44,530 nucleotides of DNA from Limisphaerales bacterium (GTDB lineage Bacteria; Verrucomicrobiota; Verrucomicrobiia; Limisphaerales; UBA11358): contig JANYFN010000305.1 of assembly GCA_025362675.1 (NCBI GenBank), positions 1-44,530 on the forward strand, given 5' to 3'. Positions 25,801 to 35,344 of this stretch are shown piece by piece. The translations under genes and the position numbers were made by a program. Each line of letters begins with the position of its first letter. The first letter of the stretch is position 1. The notes beneath the pieces are model-generated. The model searched no databases. It worked only from the letters and a program-made list of their open reading frames with translations, and was not told where the DNA came from.

Positions 25801-26690
25801 TTGGGAGTGTAGCTAATCATGGTGGTGCCATTGAAGGCAGAGCCCAAAGTTGCCGAGGCCAGCAAGGTGCCACTAACAACCGTGGTCGAGGCGTAGTTCG
25901 CCGGAACTTTTAGCTGATAGACTGTGGAATCAGCGGAGGTCTTGGGCTTCACCAAAAAGGTGTTGTTAGTGTAGAAGCACAAACCAAAAATGTTGCCACT
26001 GGAAGCTGAAAAACTGGTGGCCGAGGCATCCACCACGGTATTGGTGAAGTTGACGCCGTTGGTTGTGAAGAAAAAAGCAAAGTAAGATTTCGCACCGACA
26101 CCTGCCACCAACAACGTATTCGCACCGGAGCCGGTGACCGCAAACGTGTCGCCGACGCGTCCACTGTTGTAAGTGCTAAAATTGGTCAAAGTATTGCCGA
26201 CGAATGCCACCGTTGGCGCCACCGTCCAAGTGGTCCAACGATAAACCTTGGTCGGACTGGCAGGGGAGCCGGAGGTGGAAAGATTGATACCATAAATGGC
26301 ACCGTCCGCCGCAACGCCGATTTGATCAATAATATAAGTGCCACCACTCACACCGGTCATGTTGAAATCGCCCAAGTAAGTTCCTAATTTACCATCAAAG
26401 GCGCTGATCTTGCCAGAGTTGAGCGCTACATAAACCAAATTGGAAAACGAGTCATAAGCCATGCCGCGCGGCCCGGTGGAACTGGATACCAGCGCGCCGC
26501 TGCTGCTGGCAGTGGCTGCCACTGGATAGTTCGGATAAGGCGCGAAGGAGTAGGTGAGTTGCGCCGCGGCCTGATGGCACAAGCCGGTTAGCAGTAAGGT
26601 GGCGGCGACGGTTAAACTCGCGGCTAATCGGCGGGCGAGCCGGTTCAGCACGGGACTAGTTTTGATATTTTGAGTTGTTTTCATGGGCAT
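22881..26690 (-). CDS. Very large secreted protein with three homologous beta-propeller-like modules separated by Ig-like domains (resembles DUF4623 proteins)
   Basis: Signal peptide plus repeated motifs RGMAYDSFSNLVYVA.. / RGLAYDVNSNRVVVA.. / RGLAFDTNTLQLVVA.., (I/L)DQVG(V/I)(A/S)DDG, and RWGDTMAVRGSGANTQ / RWGDTMTVRGNVSDGS. Confidence 0.85.
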   Translation of the reverse strand: MPMKTTQNIKTSPVLNRLARRLAASLTVAATLLLTGLCHQAAAQLTYSFAPYPNYPVAATASSSGALVSSSTGPRGMAYDSFSNLVYVALNSGKISAFDGKLGTYLGDFNMTGVSGGTYIIDQIGVAADGAIYGINLSTSGSPASPTKVYRWTTWTVAPTVAFVGNTLTNFSTYNSGRVGDTFAVTGSGANTLLVAGVGAKSYFAFFFTTNGVNFTNTVVDASATSFSASSGNIFGLCFYTNNTFLVKPKTSADSTVYQLKVPANYASTTVVSGTLLASATLGSAFNGTTMISYTPNGSGLLAAVGVGVSSMPISLYSGGNVAGGLTALCTTNASQSYNGGNATGAAALGGAGNTNVIYAYNTGNALFGFAITNIPPVPPTITTAPAGATAYLSNKLSVSATGTTPLKYQWLASVNNSASGTFTNIPGATTNTLTITAGTNYYEVLITNIVGAVTSSPVQVAILIPVTSTVVTQNWSIAPGATGYSYLTTGDDNRGLAYDVNSNRVVVASRSPGLYILDGTTGTNIGTLSMSGVTGGTFALDQVGIADDDAVYAGNLVLAGGAGFTLYRWAGPVTNAASTVAFQDTSGVLGAVDRWGDTMAVRGSGANTQVILGSRAGTNIALLTTSDGINFNGQVIGISNAPAGFAGLGIAFGAGNTIYAKNNLSHLYVIGIDPVNNVGGVLLDYPNPAKTPTYMTAISADLANNILAGLDLGDNPHDLKLFQLTGTSDAPVLFNQSFFPTYQANGNSVGAIAIKYPKLFALDCNNGIIALTYATPPTTPPVVTTAPASQSSYTNNSALTFNVTVSGSLPLYYQWQFSTASNGPFANLSAATASSYTLNYPQLASAGYYRVIVHNVGGYVTSAPPALLTVLLPTTSLVVTQLWTIPGGGSLGFLDGTSYQTRGLAFDTNTLQLVVADHNNLHVLNATNGAYLGDMNVLGVPTSGYNGWFFDQVGISDDGYLFAGNLAGVGGSGTYSITEWNPPISVGNGPSTQSYVNGDPGNGSGDRWGDTMTVRGNVSDGSAQVLIGSWNGTNVVLFTSDTSGNLTPNVIAVSGVPLGFSGQGIAFGVGNTFWTKSPGYDLRLVSFNTNTTPWTGTVVYDFFNGSLVPSAFGGIGVDANANILGGVNFSDTPNDFQLLLLSGNSNPPALVDQAFFGSNNLNVQLNSVATLRAGYGFALDINNGITALTYGAPNAPAVTITSIAYAPGNVTINWNNVFVGHSYRVQTTTNLLSGWTNLGSPVTTSNPTASYTDNSASGAAKFYRVVSQ

Positions 26691-26734
26691 CTAGGTTTTG
26701 GGTTGTTCAACGATTTTGTTGTTGGCTCTGGAAT

Positions 26735-27640
26735 TTAAAAGCCCTGAATGATGGGCATGGTGGCTTGAAGACGTTGTAAATCGGTATCCGTCGCCGTGCT
26801 GGGGGCGTTGTAGCCGGGACCAGGAACTTGGCCGGGCACATCTTTGATGGCGTTGCCCTGCGCGACGTAAGCGGACTTCCATTTCCAATACTCGGCATGG
26901 CCGTCGGCAAAACTAAACAGGCTGCCGTTGTTGTGCCGGCTGGTCGGGAGCTTGTAATACTTCGCTTGTCCGCCGGGATTGTAACAGGGAAATTCGTTGT
27001 TATCTATGCTGTTCGCGGAAGCCTCAATGAATACGGACGCATTCACGGGTGAAGGGTTTTGGATGCCGCCCAACTTGAAAAAACTTCCGTTGTCGGGCAT
27101 GGCATCCGCGTTGTCATCCTTCCAGTTCATGCCGCAACTGATGGAATAGCTGCGGTCGCGCTGAACTCCGGGCACTGAGCCATCCAGCGAGAAATCCGAC
27201 GGGCAATGATAGATGCTGGCGTTGTTGTTGTAAGCGAACAGACTGCCGTATTTGATGGCCCACGCATTTTGCATGGCCGCCGAGCTGAGCTCCAGCCGGG
27301 CGCTGCCGTTCCAATTGCCCACGCCCAGCTTGCTGCCGAAGGTGACCCACGCATACTGGCCGGCATTGCCGTTGCCGTTGCTGTGATTATTCACCAGGCG
27401 GTCGTTGGAATCATTGGCATACATCACCCACGCCAGATCGAGCTGCTTGCTGTCGTTGAGGCACTGCGTGGTCTTGGCGCGTTCCTTGGCGGCGCTGAGC
27501 GCGGGCAACAGCATCGCGGCGAGGATGGCAATAATGGCGATCACCACGAGCAATTCGATCAAGGTAAAACCCGCAGAAAATTTCGTGGCGGTAACGGACG
27601 ACTGATGAGGGGTTACTTTTTTAACGGTGTTGAATGGCAT
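26735..27640 (-). CDS. Type II secretion/pilin-like protein with prepilin N-terminal methylation motif
   Basis: [36 protein letters not shown] and C-terminal [11 protein letters not shown]. Start set at ATG 27640. Confidence 0.9.
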   Translation of the reverse strand: MPFNTVKKVTPHQSSVTATKFSAGFTLIELLVVIAIIAILAAMLLPALSAAKERAKTTQCLNDSKQLDLAWVMYANDSNDRLVNNHSNGNGNAGQYAWVTFGSKLGVGNWNGSARLELSSAAMQNAWAIKYGSLFAYNNNASIYHCPSDFSLDGSVPGVQRDRSYSISCGMNWKDDNADAMPDNGSFFKLGGIQNPSPVNASVFIEASANSIDNNEFPCYNPGGQAKYYKLPTSRHNNGSLFSFADGHAEYWKWKSAYVAQGNAIKDVPGQVPGPGYNAPSTATDTDLQRLQATMPIIQGF

Positions 27641-27779
27641 AAATTGCTGCACGCTGACAATCTTGCACCATTCCTTGCCCGCTAAAGCCAAAAGTTGTGA
27701 CTTCTATTGTAATTTTGTAACAGTTGGAATTCTGCCGCAGAATAGTTGCGCCGAGCAAATCCGCCGGTAAGCTGGGCCC

Positions 27780-28790
27780 ATGAACCCAAAAAAATTTGGC
27801 GCGTGTTTGTGTCTGTTGCTGGCCTGCGGCTGCGCAACGCCGAAAGCACTTCACCCCGCGCAAACCTGGCGCGGCGTGCATCTCTGGCTGGATCGTGAAT
27901 CGGTGGCGCAAGAACTCATCCGCACCTTGCCGGCCTTGGCCCAGACCGGCGCGAACACCGTGATCATCGAGGTGAATTATAGTTACGAATTTCGCGCGCA
28001 TCCCGAATTGCGGAAAAAGAATTTCATCACGCGCCGCACCGCGCACCAACTCGCCACCGTGGCTAGACAAAACGGCATCCGGCTGATTCCCGAATTCAAC
28101 TGCCTGGGCCACCAGTCTTTCGGCGGACGCGCGGAACCGCTGTTGAAAACGTATCCTCAATTCAACGAGACGCCCACGCAATCGCTCACGAACAAAAATA
28201 TCTATTGCCTCGAATGGTGTCCGCAGGCGCCGGGCTTGCACGAAATTATTTTTTCGCTCCTGGATGAGATCGCGGACGCGTTCGAAGCCGATGCGATTCA
28301 TGTCGGACTAGATGAGGTTTATCTGACCGGGGCGGAGGAGTGTCCACGCTGTCACGGAAAAAATCCGGCGGAACTTTTCGCCGCCGAGGTGCAGGCGTTG
28401 CACGCGCACATCGTGGCGAAAAAACATTGGGAGATGCTGATGTGGGCCGACCGCGTGATCGGGACAAAATTTCAAGGGGTTTCAAAATATGACACGGCGC
28501 GGAACGATTTGAGTGCGGCAGTGGATGTGATTCCGCAGGACATCGTGCTGTGCGACTGGCATTACGAATGGCGGCGCGAGTATCCATCCATCGCCTATCT
28601 CGCAGGCAAAGGCTTTCGCGTATGGCCAGCGGGTTTTCTGCCGCTGAAGGCAGCGCGACAACTAAGCGATTTTTCGCTCGCGCAGCGCGCCAATGTCATC
28701 GGCTACTTGGCAACCACATGGAACGAGACTGGGATGACCAATTCACCCAATTGGCCGCCGATCAAAGAAATTCTGCCGCAGTGGAAATGA
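27780..28790 (+). CDS. Glycoside hydrolase family 20-like (beta-N-acetylhexosaminidase-type) lipoprotein
   Basis: Lipobox LLACGC, IPEFNCLGHQ and catalytic-type AIHVGLDEV motif in a TIM barrel. Confidence 0.82.
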   Translation: MNPKKFGACLCLLLACGCATPKALHPAQTWRGVHLWLDRESVAQELIRTLPALAQTGANTVIIEVNYSYEFRAHPELRKKNFITRRTAHQLATVARQNGIRLIPEFNCLGHQSFGGRAEPLLKTYPQFNETPTQSLTNKNIYCLEWCPQAPGLHEIIFSLLDEIADAFEADAIHVGLDEVYLTGAEECPRCHGKNPAELFAAEVQALHAHIVAKKHWEMLMWADRVIGTKFQGVSKYDTARNDLSAAVDVIPQDIVLCDWHYEWRREYPSIAYLAGKGFRVWPAGFLPLKAARQLSDFSLAQRANVIGYLATTWNETGMTNSPNWPPIKEILPQWK

Positions 28791-28796
28791 GGGGTC

Positions 28797-29591
28797 TCAA
28801 TACAGCGGCGTGCTCACACTGCGGACGCTCCAATCAAAAAAAAGATAATTGCGCCGCCCTGGCAGTTTGCCGCTATGCACCGGCAGCGCGGGGACGTAGT
28901 TGTAATAAGTGGCGCCGGCGCCGGCACCGAGGCCGGGGCCAAGCAGATAATCCATGATCTGTTTGTCGCAATCGGTCATCGCCCAACTGTCCGAAGTCAG
29001 CCGAATAGCGGAGAGTTTTTGACACGGCTCGAACTGCCGGTTGGGATCGCGGCCGGTCAGATTCGCGTCCACCACCGGACGCCCAAACGGATAATAGACC
29101 GGTTGCTGGTTCGCCGGCGGATCGTTGTAAATGGTGCTTTGGGAGAAATAACTCACCGGGACTTTCAAAGGCTGAACGGGGACTTGCTGGGGCAGCTTCA
29201 GATTCTGCGCCGGGCAGACGGCCACAAAAGCTGTGAGTGTCAAAAACGGCTGCGGTGACTTGTAGCTCAAGTAACTGGCAATATACGCCGCCAACGCACC
29301 GTTGTATCGGCTATAAGCAGGCCCGCCGCTGTCCGTATAGGTTTGGAACATCCCCGTCCAGCACGGGCCGGGCAATTGTTCGGTGAAATCATTCACATAC
29401 ATCTGGATGGCCGTGCCCGTCTGCTTGAGGTTACTGGTGCAGTTGATCTGATAGGCCTTTTGTTTCGCCGCCGACAGCGCGGGCAACAGCATCGCCGCCA
29501 GGATCGCGATGATGGCGATGACCACGAGTAACTCAATTAACGTGAAGGCCAGCTTGGATTGATTCCATTTTTTGTAGCTATGGTCTTGCAT
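28797..29591 (-). CDS. Type II secretion/pilin-like protein with prepilin N-terminal methylation motif
   Basis: [38 protein letters not shown]. Confidence 0.9.
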   Translation of the reverse strand: MQDHSYKKWNQSKLAFTLIELLVVIAIIAILAAMLLPALSAAKQKAYQINCTSNLKQTGTAIQMYVNDFTEQLPGPCWTGMFQTYTDSGGPAYSRYNGALAAYIASYLSYKSPQPFLTLTAFVAVCPAQNLKLPQQVPVQPLKVPVSYFSQSTIYNDPPANQQPVYYPFGRPVVDANLTGRDPNRQFEPCQKLSAIRLTSDSWAMTDCDKQIMDYLLGPGLGAGAGATYYNYVPALPVHSGKLPGRRNYLFFDWSVRSVSTPLY

Positions 29592-29603
29592 AAATTTATT
29601 ATT

Positions 29604-31811
29604 TTATTGGTGGGCACGATAAAAACCTGAACTCTGGTTCGTGGCCGAACTATCAGTGAAATTAACCGTTCCGTTGGTGTTCAACAGATTCGTCAGCGAT
29701 TGCCAAGAAATCAAATTGGTCGTGCGCTCAAGATAGACGCCGTAGCCGGGCGTGCTGCTCACCGTCAAGTTCACCCGCCCATCCACCTGGCTCGCGATTG
29801 ATTTCATAACCACAGGTGAGAGCGGACCGGCAAAAGAAAATCTCACCGCATCGGCAATGACAACGCCGTTGCTGGCCTGATTGCTGATTTGGGCAAAGCC
29901 GTTCGTGCCGGCACTGAACGGCCGCGCCGATGCGATCTGTAGCCAGAGCCCACCGTTGATCTGCTGATTGACCAAAACATTGGTGACGAAACCGAATCCG
30001 GAGATCTGCCAAGATGCGTTCGTCGCGCGATTGCTGCCGATCGAATGCCAGACAAAAATATCGTAGAGCCCGGCATTCGGAAAATTCGGTCGAAAAGTTG
30101 TCGTGGCGGTGACGGTGGCTGAGCTGTTGGCAAATCGGTAGTCTGAGTTAAATTCATCAGCCGCGCTCGTGCCGGTGGCCCAGCTGCCCGAATAACTGAC
30201 CGCAGGATTTGTGTTGTCCAAAATGATATCCGCAGCGGCATATACCAGCTTCAAGCCATCCACGATCGCGAGGTTGCCCGCGTCGGGAAAATTATCCAAG
30301 ACGCGCACGAAATTGTTGGTTCCAGCGGAAAAATTAAAAGTTCCGATGAACGACCAATCACCGGAATTCGTTTGCTGATTCACGAATACCGTGTTCGTGC
30401 CTACAGGTGTGCCGATCATAAAAGGCGTGGCGCTCGAGGCATTCGTAAGAAAGACATGCCATTGATACAACGCGTAGTTGCCGGGAATCAAAATGGTGGG
30501 CGTGAACTGCGCATAGGCCGCACCGGTCCCTTGTGGTTTAAAACAATAATTTGTGCCAAAAGAATTGGTATCCGTGCCGTTCGGACCGAACGCGCCATAA
30601 AAAGTAGGGCTGGTGGTGGTGGCTCCAAAAACTTTGACGGCATTCCACGCCCCAACGTAGCTGGCGCGCGCATCGTCGAGGACTAGGTTATTCACGACGT
30701 TGGAATAATTCCCGCTGCCGCCACTGGTGATGTTCGCCCACTGGTTTGTGCCAATCGTATCCGCGCGCCAATAATTGATGCCACGATAACCACCCGCCGT
30801 CTGCGCGTGCGGATCGGCGGCGGCATAATCGGTGAACTCCTCCACATCCACGTCGGAATAAACAACGCCCGCAGCGCTTTCGCAAATGATGCCACCACTG
30901 ACGACTTCGCCATAAACGTCCTGCAACGGAGTAATCGGTTTGATAGCGTTCGTCCAATTCACGGTAACGCCACCGATATTTGTTTGGGCCAATGAATAAA
31001 GGCTGTTTTGCCAGGTTGCCCAGTTCACATCCGACCAGTTGATCGCGGCGCTGGGAGAATTTTTTAGGCCCGAACTAGAGAAATGGTAAATTTGCGGCAT
31101 CACCGCGTCGCACCAAAAACCAAACTCCTTGTAAGGAAAAGTGCTATGCAGATAAATGATCGGGAAGGGTGCGTGGGCCAGAAATTTATTCGGCCAGTTG
31201 GAACGCACGGTGGCACAAAGCTGCCAGGCTTGCGCGGGACCGTTGGTGATCCATGGCTGATTTACACCGGTCTCCCACTCGGCTTCCGCGTCGAAAACAA
31301 ATCCGTCCGCGCCTTGGTTAAAAACATAGTCAGCCATGGCCACTTCGCCGACGATGTTTGACCCGGTGGAACGATTGTAACCGAAAACCAAAATACCGTT
31401 GGTGTGCGCCGTCTTGACGAGGTTGCTAGTCAGTTGCCCGCCGGTGGTGCAGTCGCCGAAAAGCTTGTCGCCGCTGGCGGATTTGATGATGCAGTAGCGC
31501 AGGCAAGTGGATTTATAAAACGCCATCAAGCTATTGATATTTGTCACCGCAGCAATGTGGCCCCCGAGTTTGTTGGTGGCGTCTTTCATCGAGTAAATCC
31601 AGATGCCTTTGCCGAGATTTTTCGGGTCGATGCCGCCGTCACGGATTTGCCCAAAACTCGATAATGCTAGCAGCATAATTATACTAACTAGCAGGTGGGT
31701 TCTTTTGCCGAGGGTGTAAATAAATTGCGTTAAAACACTACCTGCCCGGGTTGCCTCTGACTGGGAGAGAGAACGCCTCTGGAAGCATCGAAATTTAGAA
31801 AATAAGTTCAT
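29604..31811 (-). CDS. Secreted TIM-barrel (putative glycosidase-like) protein with two golvesin-like domains
   Basis: N-terminal GKGIWIYSMKDATNKLGG...YCIIKSASGD...GADGFVFDAEAEWE...DAVMPQIYHFS suggests a TIM barrel. Two C-terminal segments resemble golvesin C-terminal domains (FRPNFPNAGLYDIFVWHSIGSNRATNASWQI). Confidence 0.65.
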   Translation of the reverse strand: MNLFSKFRCFQRRSLSQSEATRAGSVLTQFIYTLGKRTHLLVSIIMLLALSSFGQIRDGGIDPKNLGKGIWIYSMKDATNKLGGHIAAVTNINSLMAFYKSTCLRYCIIKSASGDKLFGDCTTGGQLTSNLVKTAHTNGILVFGYNRSTGSNIVGEVAMADYVFNQGADGFVFDAEAEWETGVNQPWITNGPAQAWQLCATVRSNWPNKFLAHAPFPIIYLHSTFPYKEFGFWCDAVMPQIYHFSSSGLKNSPSAAINWSDVNWATWQNSLYSLAQTNIGGVTVNWTNAIKPITPLQDVYGEVVSGGIICESAAGVVYSDVDVEEFTDYAAADPHAQTAGGYRGINYWRADTIGTNQWANITSGGSGNYSNVVNNLVLDDARASYVGAWNAVKVFGATTTSPTFYGAFGPNGTDTNSFGTNYCFKPQGTGAAYAQFTPTILIPGNYALYQWHVFLTNASSATPFMIGTPVGTNTVFVNQQTNSGDWSFIGTFNFSAGTNNFVRVLDNFPDAGNLAIVDGLKLVYAAADIILDNTNPAVSYSGSWATGTSAADEFNSDYRFANSSATVTATTTFRPNFPNAGLYDIFVWHSIGSNRATNASWQISGFGFVTNVLVNQQINGGLWLQIASARPFSAGTNGFAQISNQASNGVVIADAVRFSFAGPLSPVVMKSIASQVDGRVNLTVSSTPGYGVYLERTTNLISWQSLTNLLNTNGTVNFTDSSATNQSSGFYRAHQ

Positions 31812-32002
31812 CGTTCAGGCCAATCGTTGAATTATTCAGATCGTAATCGTCCTGCTAAATTGCCGCGTGCGCATTCATCAGCCAGCGCAAATTATATCAT
31901 AGTTATGACAGAACCATACGAGCCAGCCGCTCACGGTAAATGAGGGAATGGCGAGTCGGAGGCAAGGCCGTTTGGTAGCGAGCCTGGAGCAAAACAATGA
32001 TT

Positions 32003-33313
32003 TCAATGTTGGACATTAGCGGGGGCGGTGACTTTCGGCGGATTGAAAAATAAGGCAAGTGCGACCGCCGCCGCCAGGCCGCAAATCATCGGCACCAGAA
32101 ATAAACCGTGAAAATCCGTAAGGCCGTTATGCGTGAATATTTTCTGGCCAAGATAGGGACAGATAGTGTTCGCCAGCAGCGCGCCGACGCCAAGAATCAT
32201 CACGTTGAACAAGCCCTGCGCGCTCGCCCGCGCGTCCTTGGGAAAATACGCATCAGCAAAAATATAAACTGTCGCAAAAAAGAACGCGTAACAGATGCCG
32301 TGCAGGATTTGCACCGCGATGATGAGCCACGGATGTTGGGGGAAAAACGCATAGACCGCAAATCGCGCCGCATGGCCAAGGATGCCCACGATCATCGTCG
32401 TGCGCCAACCGAGTTTCGCTAGGGTCGTGCCGAGCACGAACATCGTCAGAATTTCCGCGATTTGCCCCACGCTCATCACGGGCATGATCCAGTTGCCGGG
32501 AATACCCACGCCGCCCGCCAACTTGTCCGCGCCCAGAAACATTCCCGTCCAGTTAAAATAACAATTATGGACGAAGGAATCCACTAGCGTGACCAGCCAC
32601 AACACCAGCACGAACGGATGTTTTAATAATTTCAACGCTTCGAGCCACGCCAGTTTTTCGGCTGCACCTTCGCCCGCTTTTTTCGGCGGCGTGTGCGGCA
32701 GCAGAAAACTGAACGCAGCCAGCGCGAGCGAGGCGAGGCCGGCTACGACAAACGTCCAAGCCGTTGCGGCTTTTAATTTATCTCCCGTCAATCCCGAGCC
32801 GAGCACCGCTCCCAGCCATTCCATAAAGCCGTGCGTATTCGCGGCGTGAACTTTATCCCAATCCACCAAAATAAACGTGAACGGCCATGCCGCCAGGATC
32901 CAGCCGATGGTCCCGCCCATGCGCACCAAGCCAAATTCTTTTTGCGAATCTTTCATGTGCGCGAACGCGATGGAGTTCACGATGGACATTGTCGGCACAA
33001 ATAACAGGCAGTGCACCAGCATCAAGCCGAAGAAGGGCCAAAATAATTTTGTGAAGGCGAGTCCGAGCATCGCCAGTCCGCCCACGAGGTGGCTGAAGGC
33101 CAAGAATTTTTCGGCCGCGAAATTGCGATCACAAAACTGGTTGCTGAAAAACATCCCGACGATGGCGGCGATGGGAAACGCGTTAAGAATCCAAGACTGT
33201 TCGCCGGGCGAAAAACCGAGGCTCGGAAGATAGCCGAAGATAAGCGGCAGCCACGCGCCCCAGATAAAAAATTCCAGAGCCATCATCACAAACAGTTTGA
33301 ATCGGTTAGTCAT
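32003..33313 (-). CDS. MFS transporter of the nucleoside:H+ symporter (NupG-like) type
   Basis: MTNRFKLFVMMALEFFIWGAWLPLIFGYLPSLGFSPGEQSWILNAFPIAAIVGMFFSNQFCDRNF with many TM segments. Confidence 0.85.
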   Translation of the reverse strand: MTNRFKLFVMMALEFFIWGAWLPLIFGYLPSLGFSPGEQSWILNAFPIAAIVGMFFSNQFCDRNFAAEKFLAFSHLVGGLAMLGLAFTKLFWPFFGLMLVHCLLFVPTMSIVNSIAFAHMKDSQKEFGLVRMGGTIGWILAAWPFTFILVDWDKVHAANTHGFMEWLGAVLGSGLTGDKLKAATAWTFVVAGLASLALAAFSFLLPHTPPKKAGEGAAEKLAWLEALKLLKHPFVLVLWLVTLVDSFVHNCYFNWTGMFLGADKLAGGVGIPGNWIMPVMSVGQIAEILTMFVLGTTLAKLGWRTTMIVGILGHAARFAVYAFFPQHPWLIIAVQILHGICYAFFFATVYIFADAYFPKDARASAQGLFNVMILGVGALLANTICPYLGQKIFTHNGLTDFHGLFLVPMICGLAAAVALALFFNPPKVTAPANVQH

Positions 33314-33327
33314 TTTAGTTTGTTTTC

Positions 33328-34338
33328 TTAAAGCCGCACCCGCGCTCCAGTGCGAACGGATTTCTCCTCCGCCTCGCAAATCTCCAACGCGGTCAATCCA
33401 GCTTCCGCCGAGACAACCGAAGTTTTTCTGCCACAGGACAGACAATCAATAAAATATTTCAATTCCGCAGCGTAACCATCGCCAGCGGCCAGTTTGACGA
33501 TGCGAGTTTTTTTACCGACTGCGGAAATCTGCATCGCCGCCGCGCCGCGCGCAAAATCAAAATCAAGCGTGGCCTGCTCGCAATGCAGGGTAAAGGCCAT
33601 GTTAAATCCCGTCGCCGCGAGCCAACTTCCTTCCGCGCAAACTACCGGGCCGCGCGGGAAAAAATATTGGGTCATGACGTGATCAATGTTGCCTTTACCA
33701 TCCTGAACACCAGTGGAAAAAACCGCTTCGGGCCGACCAAAGAGGAAGTTCACAAAATCGGTATCGTGGATGTGCAGGTCATACAATGCGCCGCCGGCGT
33801 GGACCCCATTCTGGCCCCAGGCGGGTTTGGCCGAAAGGCGACGAAAATTCGCCGCCAAAACTTGGCCGTAAGTTTTTTCCGACACGATTTTTTTTAGATC
33901 CGCCCAGCCCGGCCAGAAGCGCATGCACATGGCGGGCATCAGAATCTTTTTGGTCTTCGCCAGCGCGGACAAAACTTTTTTGGCGCCGGCAGAATTTTGG
34001 GCGAGCGGCTTCTCGCAGAGCACATGTTTACCAGCTTTTAAGGCCGCAATCGCTTGCTCGGGATGAAATGCCGTGGGCGAACAAATGTCCACCACATCCA
34101 CCCTCGGATCCCGCAGCAGCTCGGAAAAATCGCAGTAAGATTTTACGCCGGGACCCAGAACGAGGGCGGCGGTTTTTTGGATATTGCCGTTGACACCATT
34201 GACGAGGCCATTCCCAGACAAACGCGTCGGATCACACACCGCCACGATCCGGGCGCGCGACATTTTTTGATAGCAACGCAAGTGGGTCACGCCCATGAAC
34301 CCGAGACCGACGACGGCGACGTTGATTTTTTTAGGCAT
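33328..34338 (-). CDS. Gfo/Idh/MocA-family oxidoreductase (cytoplasmic)
   Basis: INVAVVGLGFMGVTHLRCYQK; VDICSPTAFHPEQAIAALKAGKHVLCEKPLAQN; no leader peptide. Confidence 0.92.
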   Translation of the reverse strand: MPKKINVAVVGLGFMGVTHLRCYQKMSRARIVAVCDPTRLSGNGLVNGVNGNIQKTAALVLGPGVKSYCDFSELLRDPRVDVVDICSPTAFHPEQAIAALKAGKHVLCEKPLAQNSAGAKKVLSALAKTKKILMPAMCMRFWPGWADLKKIVSEKTYGQVLAANFRRLSAKPAWGQNGVHAGGALYDLHIHDTDFVNFLFGRPEAVFSTGVQDGKGNIDHVMTQYFFPRGPVVCAEGSWLAATGFNMAFTLHCEQATLDFDFARGAAAMQISAVGKKTRIVKLAAGDGYAAELKYFIDCLSCGRKTSVVSAEAGLTALEICEAEEKSVRTGARVRL

Positions 34339-35171
34339 CAGAAAAAAGTTTTTTCAACGAGCGTGCGCGCGGTGCGAATGTCCGCGACGCGGGTGCTGCC
34401 GTATTCGCGTTCGATGCACAAATTCACATTGAAGATGACGTGTTTGAACGTGGAGAAAAATGCGCGCCAGTCCACCTCGCCGGTGCCGACGGGAACTTCC
34501 TGGCCCCACGTGCCTGGAATGGTGGTGCGCTTGGCATCCTTGATATGAACCTGGCGAATCCACGGCGCGAGAATGTGCAAAGCCTTCACCGGATCGCCCT
34601 TGTCATACATGATCATATTCGCGGGATCGAAATTCACCCCGATGTTCGGGTGGTTCAACTTGTGCAATAAATCGGCCAGCTCCCGCGCCGTCTCCTGCCC
34701 CGTCTCCAGGCCGAGCAAAATATTTTGCACCATGAAAATATCTGCCACCTGATCCAGCCGGGCGCACATCTTGGCGAACGTCGGATGCGCTTCATCCGCC
34801 GGCAAAAATCCGGCATGAAACGTCACCAACTTCAGCCCCATTTTTTTAGCGATGGCGGCGCAAGCGTGGAGATTTTTTAGATTCTGCTCCCACCGCGCAT
34901 CCGGCGCGATACCACCCGTGAGCCGGATGGATTCGAGCGTGGCGTAATCTTCTCCAATACAACCGACCATCCCCGAAACGATGGTGATGCCGTGCTCGCG
35001 GAAAATTTTTTCAGCATCGCCCCAAACTTTGGGCGATTCCCGCAACGGATCCAACGCGAGTTGCACGCGGCGGATGCCAGTGGCGTTTAATTTCTCAATC
35101 AAATCCTGCGGACTGGCGGGCTGTAATGACCAACTGCAAACTGCGATGCGTTCGTTGAGGGCGTGGTTCAT
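34338..35171 (-). CDS. Sugar phosphate isomerase/epimerase-type TIM-barrel protein
   Basis: IAVCSWSLQPASPQDLIEKLNATGIRRVQLALDPL...VTFHAGFLP...NIGVNFDPANMIMY...RQVHIKDAKRT. TGATG overlap with the Gfo/Idh/MocA gene. Confidence 0.88.
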   Translation of the reverse strand: MNHALNERIAVCSWSLQPASPQDLIEKLNATGIRRVQLALDPLRESPKVWGDAEKIFREHGITIVSGMVGCIGEDYATLESIRLTGGIAPDARWEQNLKNLHACAAIAKKMGLKLVTFHAGFLPADEAHPTFAKMCARLDQVADIFMVQNILLGLETGQETARELADLLHKLNHPNIGVNFDPANMIMYDKGDPVKALHILAPWIRQVHIKDAKRTTIPGTWGQEVPVGTGEVDWRAFFSTFKHVIFNVNLCIEREYGSTRVADIRTARTLVEKTFF

Positions 35172-35344
35172 GATTCAAAAATGAAAGCGCCCGCAGCATA
35201 GCGAGTTTGAAAAATCTGGCAAACCTGCGTTTTTAATTTTCGGGCGGACAAACATAATTTCACCCATGTTTTTATTGGGTTTCCACTCGTTTCAAAAGCT
35301 AAATTATCTGGCTTTTGTTCGGTTTTTGTAACATACAGTTGCGA

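Noticed and set aside
27621-28301. 226-aa minus-strand ORF
   Set aside because: Overlaps the GH20-like gene antisense and the pseudopilin 5' end; no family features.
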